DNA of 64,000 bases from Sphingomonas sp. (GTDB lineage Bacteria; Pseudomonadota; Alphaproteobacteria; Sphingomonadales; Sphingomonadaceae): assembly GCF_030145815.1 (NCBI RefSeq), contig NZ_JAIXHL010000008.1:62001-126000 (forward strand). Reading direction: 5' to 3'. Numbering within the stretch: the first letter of the stretch is position 1; each line of letters begins with the position of its first letter. Of the stretch, positions 18,679-28,628 are shown piece after piece. The translations under genes and the position numbers were made by a program. Under the pieces are notes generated by a model. The model did no database searches and was not told where the DNA came from. It saw only the letters and a program-made list of their open reading frames with translations.

Positions 18679-19002
18679 ATGATCGATGCGAGACGCGTGA
18701 TTCCCCTGATTGCCGCCCTGGCGGCACTTTCTTCCTGCGCGGTGCCCGAAGCGCGCCTGCGCACCGGACTTACCAATGCCGGCCTGCCCAAGCCGCTCGC
18801 TGCCTGCATGGCAGAGCGGATGGTCGATCGGCTGAGCCTTGCCCAGCTGATGCGCATCGCCGACCTGCCCAAGGCGCGCGAAGCCGAGTCGCTCGACCGC
18901 TTCCTGCGCCGCGTCCGCGCGCTCGGCGATCCTGAGATCCTCGCGGTCGCCACCAGCTCGGGCGGGTTATGCGCCACCGGCCTCGCCAAAGAGGCTCGCT
19001 AA
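18679..19002 (+). CDS. Hypothetical small lipoprotein
   Basis: A 107-residue protein with an N-terminal hydrophobic stretch (VIPLIAALAALSSC) ending in lipobox LSSC, so it is probably a lipoprotein. The rest is helical, with repeated Ala-Glu-Arg-Met and Leu-Arg segments. I do not recognise the family. It is divergent from crtZ, and the very short spacing suggests overlapping promoters. Confidence 0.65.
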   Translation: MIDARRVIPLIAALAALSSCAVPEARLRTGLTNAGLPKPLAACMAERMVDRLSLAQLMRIADLPKAREAESLDRFLRRVRALGDPEILAVATSSGGLCATGLAKEAR

Positions 19003-19032
19003 CCCGCTCGTTTCGCAGGTGACACAGCGCTT

Positions 19033-19051
19033 ATTGCAATTGCGTCGCAAT
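19033..19051. promoter_or_regulatory. Palindromic element upstream of sucC
   Basis: ATTGCGTCGCAAT (19039-19051) is symmetric around its centre and overlaps GCAATTGC (19036-19043), giving three GCAAT/ATTGC half-sites in about 20 bases. It lies about 80 bases before the sucC start. This form fits a dimeric regulator, and half-sites of this kind occur in some alphaproteobacterial Fur-type boxes, but the regulator is not identifiable from sequence. Confidence 0.35.
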
Positions 19052-19131
19052 GCCGAAGTCAAGACATTTGATTCCGCCGCGCCCCTGTGCTTAAGCGGCG
19101 CGAATTTTGCTGCAACGCAAAGGGCGATCCC

Positions 19132-20331
19132 ATGAATATCCATGAATATCAGGCCAAGGAACTGCTGGCGAAGTACGGCGCGCCGATCGCGGCCGGCCAT
19201 GCCGCCTTCACCGTCGAAGAGGCGGTCGAGGCTGCCAAGAAGCTCCCCGGACCGCTCTATGTCGTGAAGTCGCAGATCCATGCCGGCGGCCGCGGCAAGG
19301 GCAAGTTCAAGGAACTCGCCCCCGAAGCCAAGGGCGGCGTCCGCCTCGCCTTCAGCCTCGACGAGGTTGAGGCGCATGCCAAGGACATGCTCGGCAACAC
19401 GCTGGTGACGATCCAGACCGGCGACGCGGGCAAGCAGGTCAACCGCCTCTACGTCACCGACGGCGCCGACATCGCCAAGGAATTCTACCTCGCGCTCCTC
19501 GTCGATCGCGCCACCAGCCGCATCGCCTTCGTCGTCTCGACCGAAGGCGGCATGGACATCGAGGAAGTCGCGCATTCGACTCCGGAAAAGATCCACAGCT
19601 TCTCGGTCGATCCTGCGACCGGCTTCATGCCGCATCACGGCCGCGCCGTCGCCGCCGCGCTCGGCCTGACCGGCGATCAGGCGAAGCAGGCGGCCAAGGT
19701 CGCCTCCTCGCTCTACACCGCGTTCCTCGCCACCGATGCCGAGCAGATCGAGGTCAACCCGCTCGCGCTGACCGAGCAGGGCAACCTCCTTGTCCTCGAC
19801 GCCAAGGTCGGCTTCGACGGCAACGCCATGTTCCGTCACAAGGACCTGATGGAACTGCGCGACACCACCGAAGAGGATCCGATGGAGCTCGAGGCGTCGA
19901 AGTACGACCTTGCTTACATCAAGCTCGACGGCGACATCGGCTGCATGGTCAACGGCGCGGGCCTCGCCATGGCGACGATGGACATCATCAAGCTGAACGG
20001 CATGTTCCCGGCCAACTTCCTCGACGTCGGCGGCGGCGCGAACAAGGAAAAGGTGACGGCCGCGTTCAAGATCATCCTTGCCGATCCGGCGGTGAAGGGC
20101 ATCCTCGTCAACATCTTTGGCGGGATCATGAAGTGCGACATCATCGCCGAGGGCATCGTCGCCGCGGCGAAGGAAGTGAACCTCTCGGTCCCGCTGGTCG
20201 TCCGCCTCGAAGGCACCAATGTCGAGCAGGGCAAGGAAATCCTCGCCAACTCGGGCCTTGCCATCGTTCCGGCCAATGATCTGGGCGACGCGGCGAAGAA
20301 GATTGTGGCGGAAGTCCAGGCGGCTGCTTGA
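19132..20331 (+). CDS. sucC: Succinyl-CoA ligase (ADP-forming) beta subunit
   Basis: A 399-residue ATP-grasp subunit of the TCA-cycle enzyme that interconverts succinyl-CoA and succinate. It begins [19 protein letters not shown]. It has [15 protein letters not shown] (nucleotide loop), [11 protein letters not shown], and the C-terminal [20 protein letters not shown] at 19132 follows AAAGGGCGATCCC. The codons after the ATG make a tandem CATGAATATC pair. sucD is not next to it; a terminator follows directly. Confidence 0.95.
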   Translation: MNIHEYQAKELLAKYGAPIAAGHAAFTVEEAVEAAKKLPGPLYVVKSQIHAGGRGKGKFKELAPEAKGGVRLAFSLDEVEAHAKDMLGNTLVTIQTGDAGKQVNRLYVTDGADIAKEFYLALLVDRATSRIAFVVSTEGGMDIEEVAHSTPEKIHSFSVDPATGFMPHHGRAVAAALGLTGDQAKQAAKVASSLYTAFLATDAEQIEVNPLALTEQGNLLVLDAKVGFDGNAMFRHKDLMELRDTTEEDPMELEASKYDLAYIKLDGDIGCMVNGAGLAMATMDIIKLNGMFPANFLDVGGGANKEKVTAAFKIILADPAVKGILVNIFGGIMKCDIIAEGIVAAAKEVNLSVPLVVRLEGTNVEQGKEILANSGLAIVPANDLGDAAKKIVAEVQAAA

Positions 20332-20355
20332 TCGCGGCCCCCGGAACACCCATTG

Positions 20356-20395
20356 AAAGGGGGTCTGGCGCGTCATCCGCGTCGGACCCCTTTTT
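20356..20395 (+). terminator. Rho-independent terminator after sucC
   Basis: GGGGTCTGGCGCG pairs with CGCGTCGGACCCC around a four- to five-base loop, followed by TTTTT and preceded by AAA. It starts 25 bases after the sucC stop, which shows that sucC is transcribed without sucD. Confidence 0.85.
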
Positions 20396-20441
20396 CGTTC
20401 GCGCAATGACGCTACGGCAATCGTATGATTCCATACCGGAC

Positions 20442-20469
20442 TTGCGAAAACGGCAAAAACCCTTCTAGG
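20442..20469 (+). promoter_or_regulatory. Possible promoter of etfBA
   Basis: TTGCGA at 20442-20447, a 16-base A-rich spacer and TCTAGG at 20464-20469 could form a sigma-70 promoter about 50 bases upstream of etfB. Both boxes deviate from consensus, so this is tentative. Confidence 0.35.
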
Positions 20470-20519
20470 GAACGTCGAACTCGAACCTTTAAAACGACGC
20501 GATTGGAGCGGAGGACGCG

Positions 20520-21269
20520 ATGAAAGTGCTGGTGCCGGTCAAGCGTGTGCTTGACTATAACGTAAAGCCCCGCGTGAAGGCGGACGGGACGGGCGTGGAT
20601 CTTGCCAACGTCAAGATGAGCATGAACCCGTTCGACGAGATCGCGGTCGAGGAAGCGATTCGCCTCAAGGAAAAGGGCGTCGCGACCGAGATCGTGGTCG
20701 TTTCGATCGGCGAGCAAAAGGCGCAGGAAACGCTGCGCACCGCACTCGCCATGGGCGCCGACCGCGCGATCCTGATCACCGCCGAAGGCCCGGTCGAACC
20801 GCTCGGCGTCGCCAAGCTGCTTGCCAAGGTCGCGGAGGAAGAACAGCCCGGCCTGATCATCCTCGGCAAGCAGGCGATCGACGACGATAACAACCAGACT
20901 GGCCAGATGCTCGGCGCTTTGCTCGGCTGGGGCCAGGGCACCTTCGCGTCGAAGGTCGAAGTGTCGGGCGACAGCGTCGACGTCACCCGCGAAGTCGATG
21001 GCGGTCTTGAAACGGTGAAGCTCAAGCTTCCCGCGATCGTCACCACCGATCTTCGCCTCAACGAACCGCGCTACGCCTCGCTGCCCAACATCATGAAGGC
21101 AAAGAGCAAGCCGCTCGCCGCCAAGACTCCGGCCGATTACGGCGTCGACGTGACGCCGCGCCTGTCGGTCGTGAAGGTCGAAGAGCCGGCCAAACGCACC
21201 GCCGGCGTCAAGGTTGCGGATGTGGATGAGCTTGTCGGCAAGCTCAAGGCACTGGGAGTTGTGGCATGA
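20520..21269 (+). CDS. etfB: Electron transfer flavoprotein beta subunit
   Basis: A 249-residue AMP-binding subunit of ETF, which carries electrons from acyl-CoA and other dehydrogenases to ETF-quinone oxidoreductase. It begins [20 protein letters not shown]. It carries [18 protein letters not shown] and [18 protein letters not shown], both standard. ATG at 20520 follows GGAGCGGAGG. Its stop overlaps the etfA start as ATGA. Confidence 0.95.
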   Translation: MKVLVPVKRVLDYNVKPRVKADGTGVDLANVKMSMNPFDEIAVEEAIRLKEKGVATEIVVVSIGEQKAQETLRTALAMGADRAILITAEGPVEPLGVAKLLAKVAEEEQPGLIILGKQAIDDDNNQTGQMLGALLGWGQGTFASKVEVSGDSVDVTREVDGGLETVKLKLPAIVTTDLRLNEPRYASLPNIMKAKSKPLAAKTPADYGVDVTPRLSVVKVEEPAKRTAGVKVADVDELVGKLKALGVVA

Positions 21270-22192
21270 GCGTTCTGGTCTGGGTCGAACATGACAATGC
21301 GTCGGTGAAGGACGCAACGCTCGCCGCCGTCACCGCGGCGGGCAAGCTGGGCGACGTCGTCGCTCTGGTCGCGGGGTCGGGCGCACAGGCTGCCGCCGAC
21401 GCCGCCGCAAAGATCGCGGGCGTCAGCAAGGTGCTGCTCGCCGACGACGCGGCCTATGGTCACGCGCTCGCCGAAAACGTCGCACCCTTGGTCGCCGATC
21501 TGATGTCGGGCTATGACGCCTTCGTCGCGCCCGCCACCACCACCGGCAAGAATATCGCGCCGCGCGTCGCCGCTTTGCTCGACGTGATGCAGATCAGCGA
21601 AGTGATCGGCATCGAGGGCGACCAGTTCACCCGTCCGATCTATGCCGGCAACGCGATCGCCACCGTCACCTCGTCGGACGCCAAGAAGGTGCTGACCGTG
21701 CGCGGAACCGCCTTCGACAAGGCGGCGACCGAGGGCGGCAGCGCCAGCGTCGAAACCGTGTCGGGCAAGGGCGATGCCGGCCTGTCGAGCTTCGTCGGTG
21801 CCGAGATCGCCAAGAGCGAGCGCCCCGAACTGACCAGCGCCAAGATCATCGTCTCGGGCGGCCGCGCGCTTGGCTCGGGCAAACAGTTCCACGCGCTGAT
21901 CGATCCGCTCGCCGACAAGCTCGGTGCCGGCGTCGGCGCCTCGCGCGCCGCGGTCGATGCGGGTTACGCCCCCAACGACTATCAGGTCGGCCAGACCGGC
22001 AAGATCGTCGCGCCGGAAGTCTATGTCGCAATCGGCATCTCGGGCGCGATCCAGCATCTCGCCGGCATGAAGGACTCCAAGACCATCATCGCGATCAACA
22101 AGGACGAAGACGCCCCGATCTTCCAGGTCGCGGACATCGGCTTGGTCGGCGATCTGTTCAAGGTCGTGCCGGAGCTGACCGAGAAGCTGTAA
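21266..22192 (+). CDS. etfA: Electron transfer flavoprotein alpha subunit
   Basis: A 308-residue FAD-binding subunit of ETF. The N-terminal ETF domain begins [18 protein letters not shown]. The C-terminal FAD domain has [35 protein letters not shown] and [20 protein letters not shown], the family signature. It is translationally coupled to etfB, and a strong terminator follows. Confidence 0.95.
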   Translation: MSVLVWVEHDNASVKDATLAAVTAAGKLGDVVALVAGSGAQAAADAAAKIAGVSKVLLADDAAYGHALAENVAPLVADLMSGYDAFVAPATTTGKNIAPRVAALLDVMQISEVIGIEGDQFTRPIYAGNAIATVTSSDAKKVLTVRGTAFDKAATEGGSASVETVSGKGDAGLSSFVGAEIAKSERPELTSAKIIVSGGRALGSGKQFHALIDPLADKLGAGVGASRAAVDAGYAPNDYQVGQTGKIVAPEVYVAIGISGAIQHLAGMKDSKTIIAINKDEDAPIFQVADIGLVGDLFKVVPELTEKL

Positions 22193-22213
22193 GCGGATCG
22201 GAACGGTAGAAGG

Positions 22214-22254
22214 AAGGCGTCGCTGGCCGGGAGGTCGGCGGCGCCTTTTGTTTT
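22214..22254 (+). terminator. Rho-independent terminator after etfA
   Basis: AAGGCGTCGC pairs with GCGGCGCCTT (one G-T pair) across a 14-base loop and runs into TTTTGTTTT, 20 bases after the etfA stop. Confidence 0.85.
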
Positions 22255-22330
22255 GACGCAAGTCTCAGACAAAATTGACGATTCTGTAAGCTCGTCGGCA
22301 CTAGGGTCACTCACAAGGGGGCCTAATGCA

Positions 22331-22687
22331 ATGCGACGCTCGATCCTTATCCTGGTCCTCATTGGGCTGACGAGCTGCAGCTCGGCACCTCTCGCACTCG
22401 ATCCCGAAGACAACTATCATTGCGCGATAATTTTTCTCACACTCGACAGGGCTACGGACAGGCAGTCAGTGGACGCCAAGTTCCTCAAGGCGACCCACAC
22501 CTTGAAAACATGGTACTTCTCGCGAATGTCTGAGGAAGAGTTCGCCGCAGCCAATAAGGGCATTGAATCGATCAATGCGGAAGTCCGTCGAGACCCAACG
22601 ATTGTGGCCTCTATGGCCAAGGCGTGTGCGACACGCGCCGACAAGAATCTCGAGTTTCGACGGTTCGCAGCGTCGGCGATGAAGTAG
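22331..22687 (+). CDS. Hypothetical lipoprotein
   Basis: A 118-residue protein. ATG at 22331 gives [16 protein letters not shown], a clear signal with lipobox LTSC. The mature part is about 100 residues with two further cysteines (NYHCAII and AKACATR) and no recognised domain. It is lower in GC than the neighbours. The frame continues upstream to 22253, but the signal peptide fixes the start. Alone between etfA and the predicted small RNA on the other strand. Confidence 0.65.
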   Translation: MRRSILILVLIGLTSCSSAPLALDPEDNYHCAIIFLTLDRATDRQSVDAKFLKATHTLKTWYFSRMSEEEFAAANKGIESINAEVRRDPTIVASMAKACATRADKNLEFRRFAASAMK

Positions 22688-22711
22688 CGTAAGGATCGCG
22701 TTGCGCCGCGC

Positions 22712-22828
22712 AAAAAGAGCCGATCGTCGGAAAACAAGTAAGGCCCGTCGCTTTCGCGGCGGGCCTCCCTGGACGATCCGTTCCACATGGGTTCGGGTCG
22801 TCTAAATGCTCTTTCTCTCGATCAAGCA
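22712..22828 (-). ncRNA. Predicted small RNA behind an EcfG-type promoter
   Basis: Downstream of the EcfG-like promoter the minus strand has no convincing reading frame but strong structure. GATCGTC (22778-22772 read leftward) pairs with GACGATC (22728-22722). Between them is a hairpin GGCCCGCCGC-GAAA-GCGACGGGCC (22765-22742), and the transcript ends at CCGACGATCGG followed by CTCTTTTT (U tract at 22716-22712). The expected length is about 115 nucleotides. It contains GGGAGG next to the hairpin. The 5' end is estimated from promoter spacing. Confidence 0.5.
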
Positions 22829-22835
22829 GGGCAAC

Positions 22836-22861
22836 AACGCGCCCGCATCGCACTTGGTTCC
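22836..22861 (-). promoter_or_regulatory. EcfG-type (general stress response) promoter
   Basis: On the minus strand GGAAC (22861-22857), 17 bases, then CGTT (22839-22836). This equals the consensus GGAAC-N16/17-CGTT for the alphaproteobacterial extracytoplasmic sigma factor EcfG. It lies 28 bases past the end of the histone-deacetylase-like gene and points to the predicted small RNA. Confidence 0.6.
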
Positions 22862-22888
22862 ACGCCCCGCGAAAAAAATTCGCGCACG

Positions 22889-23893
22889 TCAGAACCCGCT
22901 CAAAAAGCTGGCAACATTCGCGCCGAGCGCATCGATCGCATAGCCGCCTTCCATCACGATCGCCGTCGGCAGTCCGGCAGCCGCGATGTCCCGCCCCAGC
23001 ACCGCATAGTCCGTCGTCTCCAGCGCGAACTGCGAAATCGGATCGCCGACAAACGTATCCGCGCCGAAACTGACCAGCAGCAGTTCCGCCCCCGACGCCG
23101 CAATCGCCGCCAGCGCCCGATCCTGCGCCCGTCGAAACGCATCGATCTTCGTGCCGCGCGGCAGCGGCAGGTTCAGCGTCGCGCCCTCGCCGTCCCCTTC
23201 GCCAACCTCGTCGGCATGCCCCCAGTAGAACGGAAAATCGGTCGCCGGATCGGCATGGATCGACGCGAACACGACATCGCCGCGCGCCCAGAAGATATCC
23301 TGCGTCCCGTTGCCGTGATGATAGTCGATGTCCAGGATGCCGACCCGCTGTACCCCAGCATCGCGCGCCGCCTGTGCCGCGACCGCGACATGGTTGAGGT
23401 AGCAATAGCCGCCCAGATAATCCGCGCCCGCATGATGCCCCGGCGGCCGCGACAGCGCGAACGCCGCCCGCTCGCCCCTCAGCACCCCATGCGTCGCCGC
23501 CAGCGCGCACTGCACGCTGCGATAGCTCGCGTCCCAGGTGTCGGCGGTCAGCGGGGTCGATGCGTCGATGCTATACTGTCCCGCCAGGGCGTCGATCCGG
23601 TCGAGCCTGAGTGCGCGCTTGCGCACCGTCGGCCAGATATAGCCCATCACATCGCCCGGCCGCCCCGCCTCCGCCCAGCGCGCCGGGGCGGTCTTGAGGA
23701 ACTCGATATAGCCCGCATCATGCACCGCGCGGATCGGTCCCTCGCCCCGGTCCAGCGGCAGCTCGGTCGCCCCCAGCGTCGCGGCAATCGCCGCAGCCCG
23801 CTCGGGCTTTTCCGCATAGGGCACGAACGCGCCATTATGCAGCTCGCGCGCCGGCGCATGCGCCAGCTGGCCGGGGTCGTAGAAGCAGCGCAT
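22889..23893 (-). CDS. Histone deacetylase superfamily (acetylpolyamine amidohydrolase-like) protein
   Basis: A 334-residue zinc amidohydrolase of the class II HDAC/acetylpolyamine amidohydrolase family. Motifs in order: RPPGHHAG (tandem active-site His), GYCYLNHVAVAA, LDIDYHHGNGTQDIFW (zinc Asp and His), and SFGADTFVGDPI (second zinc Asp). The bacterial substrate is probably an acetylated polyamine or other small amide, not histones. Its ATG shares one base with the nhaA stop (TGATG), so it is co-translated with nhaA. A short inverted repeat CGCGAA-A5-TTCGCG follows its stop at 22868-22884. Confidence 0.9.
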   Translation of the reverse strand: MRCFYDPGQLAHAPARELHNGAFVPYAEKPERAAAIAATLGATELPLDRGEGPIRAVHDAGYIEFLKTAPARWAEAGRPGDVMGYIWPTVRKRALRLDRIDALAGQYSIDASTPLTADTWDASYRSVQCALAATHGVLRGERAAFALSRPPGHHAGADYLGGYCYLNHVAVAAQAARDAGVQRVGILDIDYHHGNGTQDIFWARGDVVFASIHADPATDFPFYWGHADEVGEGDGEGATLNLPLPRGTKIDAFRRAQDRALAAIAASGAELLLVSFGADTFVGDPISQFALETTDYAVLGRDIAAAGLPTAIVMEGGYAIDALGANVASFLSGF

Positions 23894-25128
23894 CAACCGG
23901 CCCGGTCGGCGTCGCCGCTGCTTCCTTCCCGCCAGCGCGGCGCAAAGCGCAGGATGGTGTAGCCGATCACCGCCGACAGGATCGATCCGCTCAGCACGCC
24001 GATCTTCACCTCGTCGACCAGCTCCTCATTCCCGGGGAAGGCCAGCCCACCGATAAACAGGCTCATCGTAAAGCCGATCCCGCACAGCATCGCGACCGCA
24101 TAGAGCTGCAGCCAGGTCGCCCCACCCGGCGGCGTGGCAAAGCGCAGCTTCGCCGCCAGCCAGATGCTCCCGAAAATGCCGACCTGCTTGCCGATGAACA
24201 GCCCTGCCGCAATGCCCAGCGGCAACGGCGCGAGCAGGATCGCCGGGCTCATCCCCGCCAGGCTGACGCCCGCATTGGCAAAACCGAACACCGGCACGAT
24301 CAGATAGGCGACCCACGGGGCAAGCGCATGTTCGAGCTTGTGCAGCGGCGATTCGGCATCGTCGCACGCGCCCGGGCTCGTCGTGATCGGCACCATCATC
24401 GCCGTCAGCACGCCCGCGATCGTGGCATGGACCCCCGACATGAACACGAAATACCACAACGCCGCACCCAGCAGCAGATAGGGCGTCAGCCCCTTCACCC
24501 CGCTGCGGTTCAGCACATACATGGCCGCCATCACCAACGCGCCCAGCGCAAGGTAGAGCGTCGACAGGCTGGCGGTATAGGCAACCGCGATGATCGCCAC
24601 CGCGCCCATGTCGTCGACGATCGCCACCGTGGTCAGGAACAGCTTGAGCGACGCCGGCGCGCGCTTGCCGAGCAATGCCAGCACGCCGATGGCAAAGGCA
24701 ATGTCGGTCGCCGCCGGAATCGCCCAGCCATTGACCAGCGGCCCGCTCCACCCGGTGATGAACAGATAGACCAACGCCGGCCCGACCATCCCTGCCGCCG
24801 CAGCGACGATCGGCAACCGCCGATGCTCCCAGGTCGCAAGCTGCCCGTCGATAAACTCGCGCTTGATCTCCAGCCCGACGAACAGGAAGAAAATCGCCAT
24901 CAGCGCATCGTTGATCCACAGATGCACCGTCATCGACCCGTATTTCGGGCTGATCACCGGCCCGGTGTCGAGATGCAGCAGGTGGAAATAGGCCTCCGAA
25001 ATCCCCGGCAGATTGGCGACGAGCATCGCCAGCGCCGCCGCACCCATCAGGATGATGCCGCCCGCGGCCTCGCTCTGCAGAAATCGGCGTAGCACCGATC
25101 GTCCTGCCTGGTCGTTTCGTGCGGCCAT
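23893..25128 (-). CDS. nhaA: Na+/H+ antiporter NhaA
   Basis: A 411-residue inner-membrane antiporter that exports sodium and imports protons. The motifs are FLQSEAAGGIILMGAAALAM at the start, INDALMAIFFLFVGLEIKRE, AIPAATDIAFAIGVLALLG, and TVAIVDDMGAVAIIAVAYT, which carries the paired Asp residues of the ion site. About 12 helices are visible. The gene is followed by the HDAC-like gene with a one-base overlap. Confidence 0.95.
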   Translation of the reverse strand: MAARNDQAGRSVLRRFLQSEAAGGIILMGAAALAMLVANLPGISEAYFHLLHLDTGPVISPKYGSMTVHLWINDALMAIFFLFVGLEIKREFIDGQLATWEHRRLPIVAAAAGMVGPALVYLFITGWSGPLVNGWAIPAATDIAFAIGVLALLGKRAPASLKLFLTTVAIVDDMGAVAIIAVAYTASLSTLYLALGALVMAAMYVLNRSGVKGLTPYLLLGAALWYFVFMSGVHATIAGVLTAMMVPITTSPGACDDAESPLHKLEHALAPWVAYLIVPVFGFANAGVSLAGMSPAILLAPLPLGIAAGLFIGKQVGIFGSIWLAAKLRFATPPGGATWLQLYAVAMLCGIGFTMSLFIGGLAFPGNEELVDEVKIGVLSGSILSAVIGYTILRFAPRWREGSSGDADRAG

Positions 25129-25205
25129 GCGTTGCTCCTGTGATTGCGGTTCGCCCCCTGCCTAACGGCTGGCACCCACCGGGCAAACCCCTTAGAGGCG
25201 CGGAA

Positions 25206-26678
25206 ATGAGCATCGCATTGTTGAAGCCCGACAATCCGGTCGTCGCCTGGTGGCGGACGCGGGTGATCGCGACGGTCGATCATGTCGATGTCGTCGAAAA
25301 AGTGCGTGAAGACGCCGGCTTCACCGGCCGCTACGCCTTCATGACGCTGATGTCGGCGGGCATCGCGGTGCTCGGCCTGCTGCTCTCCTCACCGGCCGTG
25401 GTGATCGGCGCGATGCTGATCTCGCCGCTGATGGGGCCGATCATCGGCCTTGGCTTCGGCCTCGCCACCTTCGACTGGAACGAGATTCGCACCGCCGCCA
25501 TCGCGCTCGCGCTCGGCATCGTCATCGCGGTGCTGTTCACGGCACTGCTCGTGCTGGTCTCGCCGATTCAGAATGTAACGACCGAAATCGCCGCGCGCAC
25601 CCGCCCCAATCTGTTCGATCTGATGATCGCGCTCTTCTCCGCCCTCGCCGGCGCCTATGCGATGATCCGGGGCAGGGCCGGCACGGTCGTCGGCGTCGCC
25701 ATCGCCACCGCCCTGATGCCGCCGCTCGCCGTGGTCGGCTTCGGCCTCGCCACCTGGAACTGGACCGTCTTCGCCGGATCGCTGCTGCTGTTCCTCACCA
25801 ACCTCATCACCATCGCGGTCGCCGCCGCGGTGGTCGCGCGCCTTTATGGTTTCGGCTCGCACCTCTCGCCCCAGCACACGATGCTGCAGACGATCGTCGT
25901 CACCGTCGCGCTCGCCGCCTTCGCGATTCCCTTGGGGCTGGTGCTGGTCCAACTCGGATGGGAGGCCAACGCCTCGCGCCAGATCCGCGACGTGATCAGC
26001 GGCGAGTTCGAGGGCGCGGCGCGGCTGAGTCAGGTCGAGATCGATTATGAGAGCAACCCCGTCCGCGTCACCGCCACCGTCATGACCCCGCGCGTGCGCG
26101 AAGATGTCGAGCGCCGCGCGCAGGGCGTCATCGCCCAGCTCGTCGGCCGTCCGGTCGCGGTCGAACTGGAACAGATCCGCGTCGGCACCGGCGCGCAGGC
26201 GGAGGCCGCGCAGGTCGCCGCCGCACAAGCCTCCAGCGCCACCGCCGCCAACCGCCTCGCCGCGCGCGCGCAAGAACAGCTCGCGCTGATCGCCGGGGTG
26301 AAGGGCGACGCGGTCCTGCTCGACCGCGACAATCGCCGCGCCGTGGTCAACGCCGCCCCGCTGCCCGGCGCCAACCTCGCCGCCTATCGCGCGCTCGAAA
26401 CGCGCGTCTCCGCGGGGGTGCAGGGCTGGACCGTCACGCTGATCCCGCCCGTCGCTGCATTCCCCGACATTGCGGTCGCGGACGACAAGCCCGATGCGGA
26501 CGCGCTCGCGACGGCAATCTGGGCGGCGCAGCGGATCAAGCTCCCGATCGGCGTGTCGGGCAGCGGCGCGCAGACCGTGGTCGACGCCCTCACCGAAGCC
26601 GGCATCGACGCCCGCGTCACCGGCAACGGCACCGCCCCCGCCCGCCTGCGCTGGCTCGCGCCCGAGGAGGCCGATTAA
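25206..26678 (+). CDS. DUF389 family membrane protein
   Basis: A 490-residue protein. The N-terminal half holds about six membrane helices, with GAMLISPLMGPIIGLGFGLA and ATALMPPLAVVGFGLA, the two repeated signatures of the DUF389/TIGR00341 family. The C-terminal 200 residues are soluble and have no domain I recognise. The function of the family is unknown. The start is MSIALLKPDN at 25206; the frame open to 25119 crosses the region upstream of nhaA. It is divergent from nhaA. Confidence 0.85.
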   Translation: MSIALLKPDNPVVAWWRTRVIATVDHVDVVEKVREDAGFTGRYAFMTLMSAGIAVLGLLLSSPAVVIGAMLISPLMGPIIGLGFGLATFDWNEIRTAAIALALGIVIAVLFTALLVLVSPIQNVTTEIAARTRPNLFDLMIALFSALAGAYAMIRGRAGTVVGVAIATALMPPLAVVGFGLATWNWTVFAGSLLLFLTNLITIAVAAAVVARLYGFGSHLSPQHTMLQTIVVTVALAAFAIPLGLVLVQLGWEANASRQIRDVISGEFEGAARLSQVEIDYESNPVRVTATVMTPRVREDVERRAQGVIAQLVGRPVAVELEQIRVGTGAQAEAAQVAAAQASSATAANRLAARAQEQLALIAGVKGDAVLLDRDNRRAVVNAAPLPGANLAAYRALETRVSAGVQGWTVTLIPPVAAFPDIAVADDKPDADALATAIWAAQRIKLPIGVSGSGAQTVVDALTEAGIDARVTGNGTAPARLRWLAPEEAD

Positions 26679-26684
26679 GACATT

Positions 26685-26817
26685 CCTCCCCCGCCAGGGG
26701 GAGGTGGCACGCGTAGCGCGACGGAGGGGGAGGAAGGGGGGCGGCCCGAGTGGCAAGGACGAAGCCGTCCTCCCCCTCTGTCGCCTGCGGCGACACCTCC
26801 CCCTGGCGGGGGAGGAT
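26685..26817. repeat. Paired CCTCCCCC hairpin repeat, copy B
   Basis: The same architecture as copy A: CCTCCCCCGCCAGGGGGAGG at the left, its inverted version at the right, and the complementary GCGACGGAGG and CCTCTGTCGC segments inside. It sits between the convergent DUF389 and lysK genes. Confidence 0.85.
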
Positions 26818-26823
26818 TGAGCG

Positions 26824-28401
26824 TCAAACCTTCGCCAGCGCCTCGCCGATCAACGTCCGGCTATTCTCCACGCCATAGAGCGCAATGAAGCTCCCCATGC
26901 GCGGCCCCTGCGAGCTGCCCAGCAGCGTCTCATACAGCGCCTTGAACCAGTCGCGCAGCGCCTCCTTTCCGAACCGCGCCTTGCCGATTTCATAGACGAT
27001 GTTCTGCAGATCCTCCGCCGACGCATCGGCACCCGCCCCGGCCAGCTCGCGGTCCAGATCCTGCAACGCCGCGACCTCGACACCCTCGGGCGCCCGCCGC
27101 ACAGGCTTCTCCGCCACGTCGCGAACAAAGCGAATCGCATAGTCGATCAGCGCATCCAGCTCGGGCCACTGTGCCGCATTCGCGCCGGGCAGATAGTTGG
27201 CAAGATAGCCCCACACCTGCTCCTTGGTCGCCTCGCCCATCACCCCGACCAGATTGAGCAACAACCCGAACGTAACCGGCAACGTCCCCTCAGGCGGCGG
27301 TCCGTTGTGGATATGGTGCACCGGGTTGCCCAGCCGCTGCTCGACCGGCTGCTCGGCATAGGCCGCGCGGAACTGCCAATAATCGTCCACCGCGCGCGGG
27401 ATCAGCCCCAGATGCAGCGCCTTGGCCTTTTTCGGCTCGCGATAGATGTAGAAGGCCAGGCTCTCGTCCGGCCCGTATGTCAGCCACTGCTCGATCGACA
27501 GGCCATTGCCCTTGGTCTTGGAAATCTTCTCGCCCTTCGCGTCGAGGAACAGCTCGTAATTGAACCCCTCGGGCGGCCGTCCGCCCAGCACGCGTGCGAT
27601 CTTGCCCGATTGCGTCACCGAATCGATCAGATCCTTGCCCGCCATCTCGTAATCGACGCCCAGCGCGACCCAGCGCATCGCCCAGTCGGCCTTCCATTGC
27701 AGCTTCGACTTGCCGCCAAAGATGCTCTGCTCGATCCGCTCGCCATCGCTGTCGGTGAACGCGATCATCCCCGTCTCGGGATCGAGCACCTCGATCGGCA
27801 CCTGCAGCACGATCCCCGTCTTAGGGCTGATCGGCAGCACCGGCGAATAGGTCGCCTGCCGCTCCGCCCGCAGCGTCGGCAGCATCACGTCCATGATGCC
27901 CTGATAGTTGCGCAGGACGAGCCGCAGCGCGTCGTCGAACTTGCCCGACCCGTAATAATCGGTCGACGAGGCAAACTCATAGTCGAACCCGAACCGGTCG
28001 AGAAACTCCCGCAGCATCGCGTTGTTATGCGCCGCAAAGCTCTCATACTTGTCGAACGGGTCGGGCACCTTGGTCAACGGATGGCCGATATACTGCGCCA
28101 GCATCTCGCCGTTGGGCACATTGTCCGGCACCTTGCGCAGCCCGTCCATATCGTCGCTGAACGCAATCAGCCGCGTCGGCTGGTCCGACAGCGTCTCGAA
28201 CGCCCGCCGCACCATCGTCGTGCGCAGCACTTCGTTGAACGTCCCGATATGCGGCAGCCCCGACGGGCCGTACCCGGTCTCGAACAGCACCGGCGCACCA
28301 TTGGGCTTCCCCTCGGGATAGCGCTTGAGCAGCTTGCGCGCCTCTTCATAAGGCCAGGCCTTGGAGGTGAGGGCGGCGTCGCGGAGAGCGGTGTCGGTCA
28401 T
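26824..28401 (-). CDS. lysK: Lysyl-tRNA synthetase, class I
   Basis: A 525-residue class I (archaeal-type) LysRS that charges tRNA-Lys. The HIGH box appears as [12 protein letters not shown] and the KMSKS box as [11 protein letters not shown], with a Rossmann catalytic domain and an all-helical anticodon domain. It is unrelated to the class II LysS. This class is usual in alphaproteobacteria, so it is presumably the cell's main LysRS. No neighbouring gene is related. Confidence 0.95.
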   Translation of the reverse strand: MTDTALRDAALTSKAWPYEEARKLLKRYPEGKPNGAPVLFETGYGPSGLPHIGTFNEVLRTTMVRRAFETLSDQPTRLIAFSDDMDGLRKVPDNVPNGEMLAQYIGHPLTKVPDPFDKYESFAAHNNAMLREFLDRFGFDYEFASSTDYYGSGKFDDALRLVLRNYQGIMDVMLPTLRAERQATYSPVLPISPKTGIVLQVPIEVLDPETGMIAFTDSDGERIEQSIFGGKSKLQWKADWAMRWVALGVDYEMAGKDLIDSVTQSGKIARVLGGRPPEGFNYELFLDAKGEKISKTKGNGLSIEQWLTYGPDESLAFYIYREPKKAKALHLGLIPRAVDDYWQFRAAYAEQPVEQRLGNPVHHIHNGPPPEGTLPVTFGLLLNLVGVMGEATKEQVWGYLANYLPGANAAQWPELDALIDYAIRFVRDVAEKPVRRAPEGVEVAALQDLDRELAGAGADASAEDLQNIVYEIGKARFGKEALRDWFKALYETLLGSSQGPRMGSFIALYGVENSRTLIGEALAKV

Positions 28402-28472
28402 ATCGGATCAGTCATGCTGGAGGGAAAGCCAGCGGGTGCGCGATGCCGGAAAGATTTGCAACCCGCCCAATT

Positions 28473-28599
28473 CCTCCCCCGGAGGGGGAGATGGCACCGC
28501 GCAGCGGTGACGGAGGGGTAGTTTCGGCAAGCGACGTCGCCAAGAGGAGAGCTACCCCTCCACCGCCTTCGGCTGTCCCCCTCCCCCTCCGGGGGAGGA
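28473..28599. repeat. Paired CCTCCCCC hairpin repeat, copy C (variant)
   Basis: CCTCCCCCGGAGGGGGAGAT at the left and CCTCCCCCTCCGGGGGAGGA at the right, with internal complementary GACGGAGGGGTAG and CTACCCCTCCACCG. A variant of the family in copies A and B, and directly next to copy D. Confidence 0.8.
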
Positions 28600-28628
28600 T
28601 TTAGCGGCACGATCCGCAACCACTCAAT

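Noticed and set aside
22417..22788. A 123-codon minus-strand frame starting within the predicted small RNA
   Set aside because: It is antisense to the lipoprotein gene with a clear signal peptide, its start lacks a ribosome site, and a terminator interrupts it after the first 25 codons.
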